From NCBI GenBank assembly GCA_964019135.1, contig OZ025258.1:11365961-11429960 (forward strand): a stretch of 64,000 nucleotides of DNA. The letters run 5' to 3'. The position numbers and the translations under genes were made by a program. The notes under the pieces were generated by a model. That model saw only the letters and a program-made list of their open reading frames with translations, was not told the origin of the DNA and did no database searches. Origin of the DNA: Arenicola marina. Its lineage: Eukaryota; Annelida; Polychaeta; Arenicolidae. Of this stretch, positions 42,290 to 53,751 are shown in pieces. Each line of letters begins with the position of its first letter. The first letter of the stretch is position 1.

Positions 42290-44990
42290 CTTTAACATGG
42301 GAATCCCCATAAGGAATGTTTGGCCCTCTAGAGGGAAAAGTAAAATAGAAAGTATCTTTTTTTTAACTAAGAAACAACTAGGCGGTCAAATTCATAACAA
42401 GAACTCAGTGGGACACTGATGACGAAAATCGACATTGGGTCAAAGAGCGTGTCTGTTGAAACATGATGCTGAACCAAACGGCGACGTTATACGATAATTA
42501 TTAATTCACACTAAAGCTTTTTATTCATTCCGGTAGGTTGACTATCGCATATACAATTGCATCAGCGGCATGGGTAAACAGTGTTACTAATGGCCCTTTC
42601 TGTCTTATTATAACCAATTATGTAGTCATTGTGATGGTAGCGGTCGCCTAAGCACGTGGGCAAAGTAGGCACTTTAGACCCCTGTGATGAGGATGCTGGA
42701 TGCGCACAATCTAACGGCTGCTGTTCCACGCGGGCTGTTTAACAGATAGAGGGCGCTATTTCGAGGGAATACATCCAAATCCCGACGTTCTACGCGTGTT
42801 TGGTCACGCCGTAATGCCTGTTCTCACACTCATCATTGCTAAACTACAGAGCCCTATGGCGCCGAAACAAAGCGTGCCATGCTAAAAACAAACGCGGATT
42901 ATGAGCCCAAGTCGACGTTTGCCCGTCTTTTGCAACCAGTCCCGACTCCCTATCGTCGCTATTAAGCGAACGGCGGCCATCGCAACCCGCAGGAGTGCCG
43001 GTCGATATCGCCGTTGACTCATAATGGGAGCAAGGTGGGGTGCACCTCTTGCGAGCGCTCCAGCGGCCAAACTAAGCGTCCTAAGGTCATTATGTCGCGA
43101 TTTCACCATTTATAACCTTACATTTGTCTCTTGCTTTATGCCAAATCTGGGCTTTCTAGCTCAATTATTAACCGAGTTATGGCCCTTCAAATTAAAAAAA
43201 GCCACTAAACTCGAGGTGGACGTCAACTATTCCTGTCACATCGATGCCATTTAGCACACATGACGTCACTGACGCTTAGCAAATGAAAAAAATTGGCTTC
43301 TAGCTTTCATGTTGCCTAATTATGAATTAATAGTGAAATTACCTAGTGGCTAAATAGGTGAAAATGAAACGATTTCACAATTTCGTAGGGTATCCTAAAC
43401 TTCGACGTCATTTTTGACAAACACGTTTCGGTACGGCGAAAAAAGGTTACCCACGGCAGCATTTGTCCCTGGATATAAGGTACAACGTCACCATGAGGTA
43501 TAATAACCCAGTAATGGCCTTTGTTAAACTATGACGTCATGACGTCATGGCGACATCATGACGTGACGCACGACAACGTCCAAGTAGCAATGTGTCAGTT
43601 CACTGTCACAACTCATTGGATTAAAGAGCTAGGAGATAGAGAGGATAGTCCTTCAGCTATGCCTTGACGGAATGGCCAAGAGTTGCATTAGTTTATCATT
43701 GGGGAGGGACGAAGACCGAGGACAAGAACAAAGAACACTGCAGGCAAAGTGATACAGCAACTAATTAGTTATCTGAAGATAACGGTGCCTTACCATTTGA
43801 CGCAAGGATCGCAGCTCTGGCAGGTATTTCTGATTTTTGACGATTTTTTCGTGGATGTACACAATTTCCATTCACTCATCATTGGCGGCCCCTCAAAGGT
43901 ATCGCAAAGTTTATCAGATTTTTGATGATTTTTCTTTAAATGGCAAGAATCTGCATGTTTATCATTAGGCCAGTGGCTTCGTTGCCATGGAAACAAAAAG
44001 TAATATTGAGATCGCCGTGTTTCTTATTACTTGCTTCAAGGTGATAGTACCTGTTTGGCGAAGAAGACTAAAACAGTTTGAGCGGAAGCAGGTGATATTC
44101 ACTCAAGTTCCTTTTTCCCCATAGGATCCAATGTTAAACGATTTCGACTATATACCGAAAGGTAATATGGTTATGACACCATGTTGACATATTATGACTC
44201 AGCTTATTATTATCCATCCACAGCTGCAAGCATTGATAGGTGGCTTGAATATGACACCCGTATCTTTCACCATTGGGCAAATTGCACAAAAATCCTGTGA
44301 CGTCACTTTTTGCTCCAATTGCATTTGGTAAGGACCGCAGCTACTAGATATCCTGTTTAACTAACAGTCTTGTTTCATGAAGGCAATTGTGAAATACGCG
44401 ACTAAACATTTCCCCAGGCCCAAAGATGCAGCGCTTTAACATGAGAAGTCCCATAGAGAAATGCCGTCGGCCCTGGAACCGGAAGTAAGATAGGAACATA
44501 TTTTTTTTAGTTTACAGCTATACGAGGAATCACTTTTTGTACAATATGGCGCCAGTCTCGCATTTTTATGATTTTTTGTAAGTACCAAAATTGACGTCAT
44601 CGTGACGTCACTCGACGAATCAGAAAACTCTAAGATTCGACACAAGTCATCTCAATTCACATTTCTATGATATATTAGAACAACATAGCGATAGTTTGAT
44701 GCTAATGGTGTCAAAAAAAGTAAAAACTTACAGAGGTCATTTACTGCATTTTGCGCAAAACCTATGACCTCATGTTGCTCGAAAATGAGTATTACGCATC
44801 AAAAAGTGAACAATACACGAAAACTACGCAAAGTTGGAGGGTAGCACATTCTGAAACTAACCAGAGATCTTTAGCTTCAATATTTACGGAGATATAAGCG
44901 TTTTCAGTTATATTTTCAAAAAATCGTTGTGACCTTGACCTTAGACCTTTTGATCTGCATGACAAATATGTTGTAGCCCTATAGCGCAAC
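42290..44990. repeat. TGACGTCA-rich repeat block, right copy
   Basis: Homologous segments to 33550-35600 appear here: GGAATCCCCATAAGGAATGT at 42300, AAAGAGCTAGGAGATAGAGA at 43625 to about 43905, and a diverged TTTAACATGAGAAGTCCCAT at 44437. TGACGTCA or near variants occur at 43260, 43405, 43533, 43541, 44298, 44592 and 44604, with ACGTGACGCACGACAACGTC near 43560. No coding content. Confidence 0.7.
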
Positions 44991-45107
44991 TATTAGGTAC
45001 TGAAGACTGCGAACCGATGCATGCAGTTGTTAAGCCATAAAAAGACTTCCTGTTGTTGCGTGAAACAGACATACATATATATAGAAACAGACAAACAAAC
45101 ACGACCG

Positions 45108-45143
45108 ACCGACATATGACGAAAATTTTCGTCATATGTCGGT
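45108..45143. repeat. Perfect 36-bp palindrome
   Basis: ACCGACATATGACGAAAA followed directly by TTTTCGTCATATGTCGGT, no loop and no mismatch. Confidence 0.97.
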
Positions 45144-46257
45144 TGGTAAATAAATGCCATTATAGGGGTAAAATACGACTGCGAAACATGATCACGGCAT
45201 GACGTATACATAGCAAATCATGGCAGAATGCAGTGCGCTTGTAACGTGATTACCTATGATTATGTAACAAGGCTGCTCCGTGAAGATAAGATAACGATCC
45301 CGAGTTCTTGTCGGCACCGCGGTGGTATAAAACGATAAGTATGATTAGTATGTCCATATTAAGGGCGGGAGCCACCCGTCACCCGTCACCCGTCGCCCGT
45401 CACCCGTCACCGGGAATCTGACGTTGACAGTGCGGTGAAATGATGATAAGCATGGCGACTCCATCTTGTTACATTGTTTTACATAAGCCTAGCAACTATA
45501 TAAAAGTTACGGACATGCAGGTCTCCTCACAAGTCAGAGGGCCTCTCATTGAAATGTTTTAGGTCTTTAACGAGCATGGTGACATATATCTGTTTTTCAT
45601 TCTTGAGCTCAGTATATAATGCTCTGTAAATAAAAGATGTGAAAGTTATACAAAAATCTAGACGAAAAAATGTGCATCCTCTATCGTACCTCCATAAGAT
45701 GATGATGAATATAGAAAAACTGAGTTCGATCACCTCTCTGATAAATTTACTGTTTAAACGTATTTTTTGGGTAAAATTCTATTGACTACATATTTTTTTG
45801 GTATAAAATGCGAATAATATGCAGGGTATTTAACATTTTTCATTATGGTCAATAGTCAATGCGATCTTAGATATTTGCCCCTTTGTATTTAAAAATATAG
45901 CACGGACAGGTATGAATTTGTTTGTATTTTTTAGGCTTTGATAACAATAATCAATCTGTAAAATGAAAAAAACATATATGAAGCAAAAAATTCGGCTACG
46001 CTTAACACTCGTCCTTAAATTGTATACCGCACGTAGAACGCATCCACCACCTAGAACAGCCTGAATTATTTCTGAGACAGCCTCTTGAGTCTCTCTTTGC
46101 TATGTCATTAACATAAATATGAGACAACGAGCTATGAGGTTAAACCGACTTGTTTGAACGCGTCACTAGAATCACTCCAGGTGTGTCTAAGACCTGATCT
46201 GTCCGAATGGCTATGGCTTTTTAGAACAACGTTTTGCGGTGTATGTTTCTCATGCGG
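45144..46257. other. Gene-free AT-rich stretch
   Basis: No gene recognised. A 7-bp repeat CACCCGT occurs about seven times at 45372-45410. Confidence 0.5.
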
Positions 46258-46325
46258 TTGTGGTAGACACAACTCCCCGGTAGAAACAACTCCCCGGTAG
46301 ACACAACTCCCCGGTAGACACAACT
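46258..46325. repeat. Short array of the 17-bp TAGACACAACTCCCCGG unit
   Basis: Four copies of GGTAGACACAACTCCCC, identical to the main array at 47919-48915, 1.6 kb away. Confidence 0.9.
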
Positions 46326-47000
46326 GAATGTTCTTAGCTAATCCTGCAGATCAGGTAATTACAAAAAATACGTAGTGCGCAAAAAACGGTCGCGTGTCGT
46401 CCTTCAGTACAGTCCAATTAGTCTTTGTCCGCTTTTCAGGACAATGTTTTTCACTGACCTGAAAGCTACGTCATCGGATAATAATAGGTCATTATTCCTA
46501 TTTCGACAAAAAACATCATCCTCCAAGTATTATTCCCATTTTTGCAGCTAGTTCGGGCAAAACATTATCTCCCTGTCAAATAATATTTTAGAAAGTTGTA
46601 TTTTATAAACATAAGTATTATTCTTTATTATAATAATGGACTATTCCGTAGTAACATTTGCTTAATATGTTATCAACATAAATGCCTATGTGTATAATTA
46701 TACTGTTATCTGACAAAACAAATTACACTATAGAGATGAAATAAGCAAATAATAAAAAAAATATAATAATAAGTTTGTTGCACTAAAAGGCCTCAAGACA
46801 GTTTCAGGAATCGGTGCCCGAAAGATTTTTCGGTGATTAGCCCGGCGGGTCGGGGTTGAAGGTGTTGGAGGGGCGGGGGCTCACATGCACTCAGTATGAG
46901 CGGACATTATATGGGGCTGATTATTAATCAGGACGCTATGGCAACAATTTGATAATTATTTAACCGTTAACTCCCCAAACCCGCTTTCACGCCCCTCCCC
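46326..47000. other. Gene-free stretch
   Basis: AT-rich; nothing recognised apart from a GC-rich patch at 46850-46890. Confidence 0.45.
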
Positions 47001-47006
47001 CACCCT

Positions 47007-47077
47007 AGCCCCAGTTCTGTGGCTGTAGACGGGCCCTGTCAGATTTTTGCCCGGTCTACAGCCACAGAACTGGGGCT
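47007..47077. repeat. Hairpin, 24-bp arms
   Basis: AGCCCCAGTTCTGTGGCTGT AGAC is followed, after about 23 nt, by GTCTACAGCCACAGAACTGG GGCT. The bases GGGC/GCCC extend the stem. Confidence 0.9.
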
Positions 47078-47133
47078 ACCCCCACCCCACCCATCCAACT
47101 CCCGGCCGCCGTCCACTGCAGCGGGAAATAATA

Positions 47134-47498
47134 AAAGCTGCTTGTCGAGCTTTTCCCGCCAAAACTAAGACCATGCGACATATATATCACACATTGTTTT
47201 GGCAGAAAACTCGATTTCATTCAATAAATTCAGGGACCTAATAAACATCGCCGTTTCGGCTGTACAAAGAACTCTGCTACTTACAACAAAGCATCGCGAA
47301 GCACACAAACTGATGACGTTGACCACTAAGTTGAAAACCTGTGGTAAATTGACATCACGGGCAAGGCTAAGAGACTCCATTTGGCAGTCTGGTATGCGTT
47401 GAATATAGACAAAAGAAATGTCGGATGATTCAAGAACTGATTCTTACTTGTATTGTGACCTCTTTAGTTTTGGCGGGAAAGAACTCGATATGCAACGT
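47134..47498 (+). mobile_element. MITE, AAGTTGCATATCGAG family, copy 1
   Basis: Ends AAGCTGCTTGTCGAGCTTTT CCCGCCAAAACTA and TAGTTTTGGCGGGAAAGAAC TCGATATGCA are inverted. The inside (CGCCGTTTCGGCTGT, CAAAGCATCGCGAAGCAC, CACGGGCAAGGCTAAGAGA) is shared with 57339-57730 and 62821-63160. Confidence 0.9.
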
Positions 47499-47918
47499 AA
47501 AACTAATTGTTATATATGCCCGCAGTGATTTTGCTCCACCCATTGGAACCCGGTGAACGAGAAGTTTCACTGTCGCCGGGTAGCACCGATTGCAACGTGA
47601 ATGTCGTTTTTTGAAATCATACTCAAGGTGTCAGCATAGCGAAGGGCCGCATACAGGTCACGTGACCATCCCTTCATATGTTAGCTTGTGTTCATTCGCG
47701 TTGATCATAATGCCCCATCTTTTGACGTAGGCTCTTTTGCAACCGGATGGGCCGCGGTAATGCCCATCTGGCTTACTAATATCAAAGCGACTCGAGACCC
47801 ACCAATATAATAATACATTATCCTTCGCCAGACGTTCCCCTTATATCTGGCCATGTGGCTGCTTTTTTGTGTGAATACGCTGCCCTTTGAATATTGAAAG
47901 CAAAAAAAAACTGATTCT

Positions 47919-48915
47919 GCAGACACAACTCCCCCCTAGACACAGCTCTCCACTAGACACAGCTCTCCACAAGACACAACTCCCCGGGAGACATAACTCC
48001 CCGGCAGACACAACTCCCAACTAGACACAACTCCGCACTAGGCACAACTCGCCGGTAGACACAACTCGCCGGTAGACACAACTCCGTGGTAGACAAAACT
48101 CCGTGGTAGACACAACTCCGCGGTAGACACAACTCCGCGGTAGAACAACTCACGGTAGACACAACGCCCCACTAGACAATACTCCCCGGTAGACATAACT
48201 CGGTGGTAGACACAACTCCCCGGTAGACACAACTCCGCGGTAGACAACCCCGTGATAGACACAACTCCGTGGTAGGCACGACTCCGCGGTAGACACAACT
48301 CCCTGGTGGACACACTGACTCCGTGGTGGACACAACTCCGCGGTAGACACAACTCCCGGTAGACACAACTCCCCACTAGACAATACTCCCCGGTAGACAC
48401 AAGTCCCCGCTGGACACAACTCTCCGGTCGATAGAACACCGTAATAGGCACAACTCCCCGGTAGACACAACTTCCTGGTAGACACACCTTCCCGGTAGAC
48501 ACAACTCCCCTGCAGACACAACTCCCCGGTAGACACAACTCCCCGGCAGACACAACTTCGTAATAGACACAACTCCTCGGGAGACAACTCCCCGGTAGAC
48601 GCAACTCCCCGCTAGACATAGCTCCCCGCCTCACACAGCTCCCCGCTAGACACAACTCCCCGCTAGACGCAACTCCCCGCTAGACCCAACTCCCCCGTAG
48701 ACACAACTCCCCGGTAGACACAACTCCCTGTCAGAGGCAACTCCCCGGCAGACACAATTCGCCGGTAGACACAACTCCCCGGTAGAGAACTCCTTGATAG
48801 ACGCGACTCCCCGGCAGACACAATTCGCCGGTAGACACAACTCCCCGGTAGACAACTCCATGATAGACGCGACTCTCCGGCAGACACAATTCGCCGGTAG
48901 ACACAACTCCCACTA
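47919..48915. repeat. 17-bp minisatellite, about 58 copies
   Basis: Unit GGTAGACACAACTCCCC with variants (GGCAGACACAATTCGCC, GTGATAGACACAACTCC, ACTAGACACAACTCCCC). In the right part a block of about 65 bp starting GGCAGACACAATTCGCCGG is repeated three times (about 48747, 48812, 48878). Long frames with an STGELCLPGSCVYRGV pattern on the minus strand are caused by the repeat; their frames shift along the array. Confidence 0.95.
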
Positions 48916-49579
48916 GGTAAACCCACACTAAGTAGTCCTACGGTAGGCACGACCTTCTGCTGGTAGAAGCCCTGACATCCATATTTGTCCCAGAGATCAT
49001 ATCAACAGTTATACTATCACAATAGGGCTGTACAGTCAGTGCAGGATCTGATGAAGACCTCACGAGACAGTGATACTTATGCTCTACGTCAATGCTGTAG
49101 CATCAACGGCCTGTACGTGCTGCCTGCCTTCATGTCTGTCATTGTCAGGTGAACTAATGTGCTGTGGGGGATTTACCCTGTCGTGTCATCACGACGTGCC
49201 TCTCAGCCCGCGGGATCAATGTTTACAATGAGGACGACGGTGTTCCTTTTTGTCGCAGAAATGTAAACATCGATGATTCGCCTCAAAATGCAACGCTTCC
49301 AATTGTTTCATCGAACGGACTTCGTGCATTCTGGAGGGATAAACGTCTGATGTTTAACTATATTATCATTTCATTATAGTTAGGAATGCCTCGACTAAAG
49401 CAAACGAAAATAGTTTCAAATCCACTCGATTCTCTACGCACAAACCGCGCAGCCAGTCGGTTCCCAACCGGTTGTTGATGTGACCGATAGGGCAGATCGT
49501 GTAAAGTAAAAATTCATCTTGAAATATTCATTGATATAAGGCAATACGTATGATTGCCTTCTGTCATTAAAGTGAAGGA
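48916..49579. other. Gene-free stretch
   Basis: Nothing recognised between the 17-bp array and the SINE at 49580. Confidence 0.45.
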
Positions 49580-49812
49580 TGGTTGGTTGGTTATTCAGGA
49601 CGCTTTAACCACTTTTGGTCATATCGCGTCAATGGGAGAAGGAAGGGAGAGTGCAGCCATGTTCCCAGGGGTAACCCCCTACTCTTTACGAAGAAAGACA
49701 TGGGATCTTTATCCTGCAACCACACGGACATGGCAACAGTTGGGCTCGAACCACCAACCCACGTGCCGTTAGGCTCTCAGGTGACCAGAACACTCAATGC
49801 GCCCCTGGGGCG
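49580..49812 (-). mobile_element. SINE (tRNA-derived, type A), copy 1
   Basis: On the minus strand the body runs from CGCCCC, through GCCTAACGGCACGTGGGTTG, GTGGTTCGAGCCC (B box) and GCAGGATAAAGATCCCATGT, to the tail CCAACCAACC. The 5' tRNA head is partly lost. Near-identical GTGAAGGA / GTGAAAGA flank it (49572-49579 and 49813-49820). Confidence 0.8.
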
Positions 49813-49820
49813 GTGAAAGA

Positions 49821-51107
49821 AATGTTTAATACCGCCATAATGACGAGTTATATGTTCTCGCTCTCACTTCGACTAGCATTGGCGTTTAAATTATTAGACA
49901 GTCAAAAGGTAATGACGAGATTTGCGTCACCCGTAGGGTGAAAATTACATAAAATGTAAAAATCCGGATTATGTCTTCTGTCCACTACAATGACCTTAAT
50001 AAATTGACTTGACTGACTTTATTTGCGACGTATTTAGCCCCTCAGATCCAGATTTGACACCTTAGATCCAGATTGACCCCCAGATCCGGCAGCTCTAAAA
50101 CTGTCGCTATAGTGAGCATCCTCTCAATTGTTGTCCCCATCCCAAAAGTGAAATCGCTCTTTAGTTTCGCCGCCAGGCTCAACGATCTCACTCGGTGCAC
50201 AGCTAAAACCAAACTGCCCGTTTATTTACTTTCGGTCCACATTTCTAGTTTCTACATCCCTACCATGCACATTAGTTTCATAGCAACCAACTCAATCATC
50301 CCACCACCCAAGTTGACCCCCCCCCCCTCCCCCGCCCGGCCCCCCACAATAGTAGGCCTATACTGGCACGTCAAAGACGTGATACCAGTTAACTACGGGC
50401 TCAATACGTGACATAATGTAGCGTCATTAAATGAAAACTGTGAATGTTATAGCGACTTTCCCGATTTTTGGTCCCATCTACCAATGGTTAAGGCACAAAC
50501 AAAAAATCCTGTGACCTTGACCTTTAACCTACTTACCCCGCTGACGAGCTTTGCCGAGCCATGTCGCATACCTATCGATCGGTAAAGTTACAGAACGAAA
50601 TGTTACGTTTTGCGACCTACAGAGCGCGCGCGCGCATGCACACACACACACACACACACACCCACACACACACAGAGACAAACCAACGTACTGAAAGATT
50701 CCGGAAAAATCGAAGATTTTTCGTCATAACAAGGCAAAACCAAAAGGCTTCGTGCGTTACGATATTTATTCATTTTCGCTATATAAACAATCATGTCTGT
50801 CATCTTTCAGAAATTATATACAACATAAGAGGATTATATTTACCGCATAATGTAATGTGTTTCAGTTCGTTGCCGTCCTGCAGGGACCAATGAGCTAAAT
50901 GCTGCTGATCGATGGCCGTATCAAACTCTGACTGTCTGATTCTCAAATATCGAGACTAGGAATATCCAATCAAACTGATGCCAAAGGTAATAAATTACCA
51001 ACATTATTATGTATACATTAACGACATTTATTGTAAACTAATTGTCATGCGTTAGGGATGAATGGTTGCCATGGACATGCATTCTTGATGAATTGTTACT
51101 ACTGTCT
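49821..51107. other. Gene-free stretch with CA microsatellite
   Basis: A (CA)n run lies at 50637-50673, preceded by GCGCGCGC. A TGTGACCTTGACCTTTAACC motif lies at 50512. No gene recognised. Confidence 0.5.
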
Positions 51108-51290
51108 CAGAGTTCTAATCTTGACCAGAGAACCTCCCTAGCTCGGCTGTTTAATACTCTCAGAGCTGCAGATCGATGGTCGTGGGTTCGCACCCCGATA
51201 CCTGCATATGTGGCATGTTTCATTGAATCCCATTTCAATAGCCCGTGTTGTTTAACCTCCGTGTGCACAAACATGACCTAAAACACATGG
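51108..51290 (+). mobile_element. SINE (tRNA-derived, type B), copy 2
   Basis: The head TAGCTCGGCTGTTTAATACT, then TCGTGGGTTCGCACCCCGAT (B box), continues into GGCATGTTTCATTGAATCCC and GACCTAAAACAC. It parallels 20615-20780. Confidence 0.65.
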
Positions 51291-51396
51291 TGTTGCTCCC
51301 TTGAGCATGCGCATCGGGCGCCGGATGTTCTCCCTCATTCCGCGTCTCCCCGCCAGGGGGATGATTGAGAGCTCCAATAACAACGTTACATACAGG

Positions 51397-51658
51397 GTTG
51401 GTTGGTTGTATAATCAGGACACTTTAACCACTTTTGGTCATATCGCGTCAATGGCAGAAGGAAGGGAGAGTGTCAGAACCATGTCCCTGGGGGTAATCCC
51501 CTAATCTTTGCGAAGAAGGACACGGGATCTTTATCCATCGACCACACAGACAAGATCACAGCGGGGCGCGAAGCACTGATCCACGTGCCGTTAGGCTCTC
51601 AAGTGACCAGAGCGCTCGAAGCAAGCGCTCTAACCCACTGAGCTATCGGGGCGGCCCC
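51397..51658 (-). mobile_element. SINE (type A), copy 2, with 13-bp target duplication
   Basis: On the minus strand the head is GGGGCCGCCCCGATAGCTCA, GTGGGTTAGAGCGC (A box), with B box at GTGCTTCGCGCCCC. The body follows, with AAAGATCCCGTGTCCTTCTT, and the tail is CAACCAACC. CGTTACATACAGG stands at 51384-51396 and again at 51659-51671, a perfect 13-bp target duplication. The insertion is therefore recent, made by a LINE machinery. Confidence 0.92.
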
Positions 51659-51671
51659 CGTTACATACAGG

Positions 51672-52139
51672 AATGAATGAGCCTATCTGGTGAGTGTGGC
51701 TACAAAAACACCATATCACTAGTTAACATACAACAGATTGATACGCGTTATGTGTGTAGTACATGATATAAAACATCCCCTTTACCTTCACTTTTAAGGT
51801 GTGAGCCCCATGCCCCCCTCCCTACTTCCTTACCCGGGGTCCGAGAGTAAGATTTTGGTCACCAAAAGTGGCCCGCCCGCTTACTTCAACAATGTCATCA
51901 ACAGAGACATGGCTCCTTGCTAGATCGTCCCTTTACATTCTCGCGATGTGGCACGCAGAGGTGAAAGCTTATTGTTTAAACCAACCAACAAGTCACATTT
52001 CATAAATCGTGCGAACGATCAACGTGAGAATGCATACGTCGTAGACGGACAGATGCCAACCAATCATTTGTCGTTGTATACACATTCAATTCCTTGAAGG
52101 ACATATGATGAACCGCCGTCTAACCACAGTGATATGAGG
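51672..52139. other. Gene-free stretch
   Basis: No gene or repeat recognised. Confidence 0.45.
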
Positions 52140-52430
52140 GGGGTCGTGTTCCCAGATCACGAAGAATAAATTTCTTTATCCCCAGGTCACGATGAATTAT
52201 AAAAAAGAATAACTCCTAGCATACATAGGAAGGGCGGATGCATGATACAAAATAACGATTTTCCGATTCACGGTTATTTAATATCAAAATTCCCAGTTCC
52301 CCATTAATGAAAATCCTTGATCACGACGATCGGATAATAACCATTCCCAGTTCACGATGAAGTATTTGCCTCATTCCCAGTTGACGGTGAAATGAAAAAC
52401 CCATTACCGAGGAACATAAATACCTATTGC
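52140..52430 (+). repeat. Dispersed repeat shared with 20255-20510
   Basis: GATCACGAAGAATAAATTTC, CCCCAGGTCACGATGAATTA, ACGGTTATTTAATATCA, TGAAAATCCTTGATCACG, CATTCCCAGTTCACGATGAA and TTGACGGTGAAATGAAAA occur in the same order as in the other copy. Confidence 0.8.
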
Positions 52431-52443
52431 CCGTAGCCAATGA

Positions 52444-52488
52444 TATTGGCGTAAACAATACATATGATATGTATTGTTTATGCCAATA
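52444..52488. repeat. Near-perfect 45-bp palindrome
   Basis: TATTGGCGTAAACAATACAT A is followed after TGA by TATGTATTGTTTATGCCAAT A; 21-bp arms with one mismatch. It lies 125 bp beyond the receptor stop codon, in the likely 3' untranslated or flanking region. Confidence 0.95.
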
Positions 52489-52612
52489 TATAACATATCC
52501 GTTATAGGTTGATCGTCCTTCTATTGCATTAAGGTACGAACGACACCCCTGTGTCTCGCACTCGTAGTTGTTTTTCATTTTCATGTTTTAAAAAACAAAC
52601 AACCGATCCCCG

Positions 52613-53068
52613 TCAGCCTATTGGGTGCACATGCACCGTAGTAACCGTGGTAAGGGTAGCGAATTTGATATTCTCCTCCTTGACGTAGTAGAGAGCGTAC
52701 AGTTTCGGGCCGAACTGACAACCGAGAGTGATGAACGCGTTCAGCAATAGACAGGTGGACAGCAGCGCCGTCTGGTGACTGGCGTAAAAGGCGGTGAAGT
52801 AGGCCGGGATGAAGACGGCCCACATGAAGAGCGTCGTCGCCACGGAGATGAAGATGAACCAGGACTCATTGAAGTTTTCCGGCAGTTTTCGCGTGAGAAA
52901 CCCCAGGAGGGCGCAGGCCATGATGATCGCCATGTTGTAACAGAGCGGCAGCAAGAAGCCCCACAGGGGGCGCGCGCAGGCCATTTCCACTTCCGGTACT
53001 GTGGGGATTGGCTTGCGCCGCTCCGTCACAGATGGGCTCTTCAGCTGAACAACTAGGAGGAAAATGAC
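52613..53068 (-). CDS. Class C GPCR (metabotropic glutamate receptor-like), coding exon 2
   Basis: After a TTATTCCAG acceptor the frame continues in phase 0 from the first exon and encodes VIFLLVVQLK (rest of TM4). Extracellular loop 2 follows with the conserved disulfide cysteine (VEMAC), then TM5 (WGFLLPLCYNMAIIMACALL), PENFNES, TM6 (WFIFISVATTLFMWAVFIPA) and TM7 ending GPKLYALYY. Only about 21 further residues (KEENIKF... HPIG) precede TGA at 52613-52615. The tail is thus very short for the family: no Homer-type proline motif and no long regulatory tail. All motifs are of the mGluR branch (PENFNES, FxPxYF, PKxY). The encoded total with exon 1 is 873 residues. Confidence 0.93.
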   Translation of the reverse strand, partial: VIFLLVVQLKSPSVTERRKPIPTVPEVEMACARPLWGFLLPLCYNMAIIMACALLGFLTRKLPENFNESWFIFISVATTLFMWAVFIPAYFTAFYASHQTALLSTCLLLNAFITLGCQFGPKLYALYYVKEENIKFATLTTVTTVHVHPIG

Positions 53069-53751
53069 CTGGAATAAAAGCATAACTCTTTATATTACAG
53101 AGCTTGTCTGTCTGTGTAAAGTAAGTAAATGTAAGTGCGTAAATGTGCTGAGATTAACCCATCTCGCACGACAAGCTATGTCATATATTCAGTTTTCTTA
53201 TGTCATATGTTATGTCATATGCGTACTTATGTACCCAACGTACACAGTCGCAAAGTGCGCGATAAGTTTATCCCGGACTTGTGGCCTATTTCACGTACAT
53301 AGTTTAGCCGGCTATGGTGCTTAGTCGGCCAAAATCTCCCATCATTTACAAGGTAACTTTAGCCTACTACGCCCCGTAGTCACAAACTGCGTCGGCTAAA
53401 CTGCGTTCTTGAATTCCCCCTCAGGTGTCTCAATGGGCCTCAGCGAAGTGAGAGCGAAAAAATATAGATCATCATTATGGCGGTATGAAACATTTCCTTC
53501 ACCGCCCTCCCCCCCCCCGCCCCCAGTTTTAATGACAAAAGGCAATCATATGTATTGCTTTATATAATTGAATATTTCAAGATGATTTTATACTTTACAC
53601 GCTATATTGATTTGGATGAATTTAGATTCAAGATCAGATGATTCATGACACTGCCTCCGTAATATATCCTCGTCATTCTTTGTCAGCGTTTTTATCGCGT
53701 GACATACTCTACGAGCTACCTATATGTCCATAGAGGAAATATGTTTATTAC
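53069..53751. other. Intron of the class C receptor gene, with a MITE
   Basis: The 683-bp intron has a GTAATA donor and TTCCAG acceptor on the minus strand. It contains a half copy of the 38068 hairpin (53150-53190), a palindromic MITE (53287-53415, ends TATTTCACGTACATAG and GTTCTTGAAT) and a C-rich run at 53506-53523. Confidence 0.8.
53287..53415. mobile_element. Palindromic MITE (TTTCACGTACATAG family), copy 3
   Basis: ATTTCACGTACATAGTTTAG CCGGCTATGGTGCTTAGTCG on the left and TACGCCCCGTAG, GTCGGCTAAAC, GTTCTTGAAT on the right are inverted repeats. It is slightly more decayed than the copy at 26792. Confidence 0.75.

Noticed and set aside
46258..48915. CRISPR-like array of short repeats
   Set aside because: Units follow one another without unique spacers, and the genome is eukaryotic with spliced genes.
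47953..48950. Minus-strand frames up to 205 codons with STGELCLPGSCVYRGV repeats
   Set aside because: They overlap a 17-bp minisatellite; the frame wanders between three registers, so no protein is maintained.
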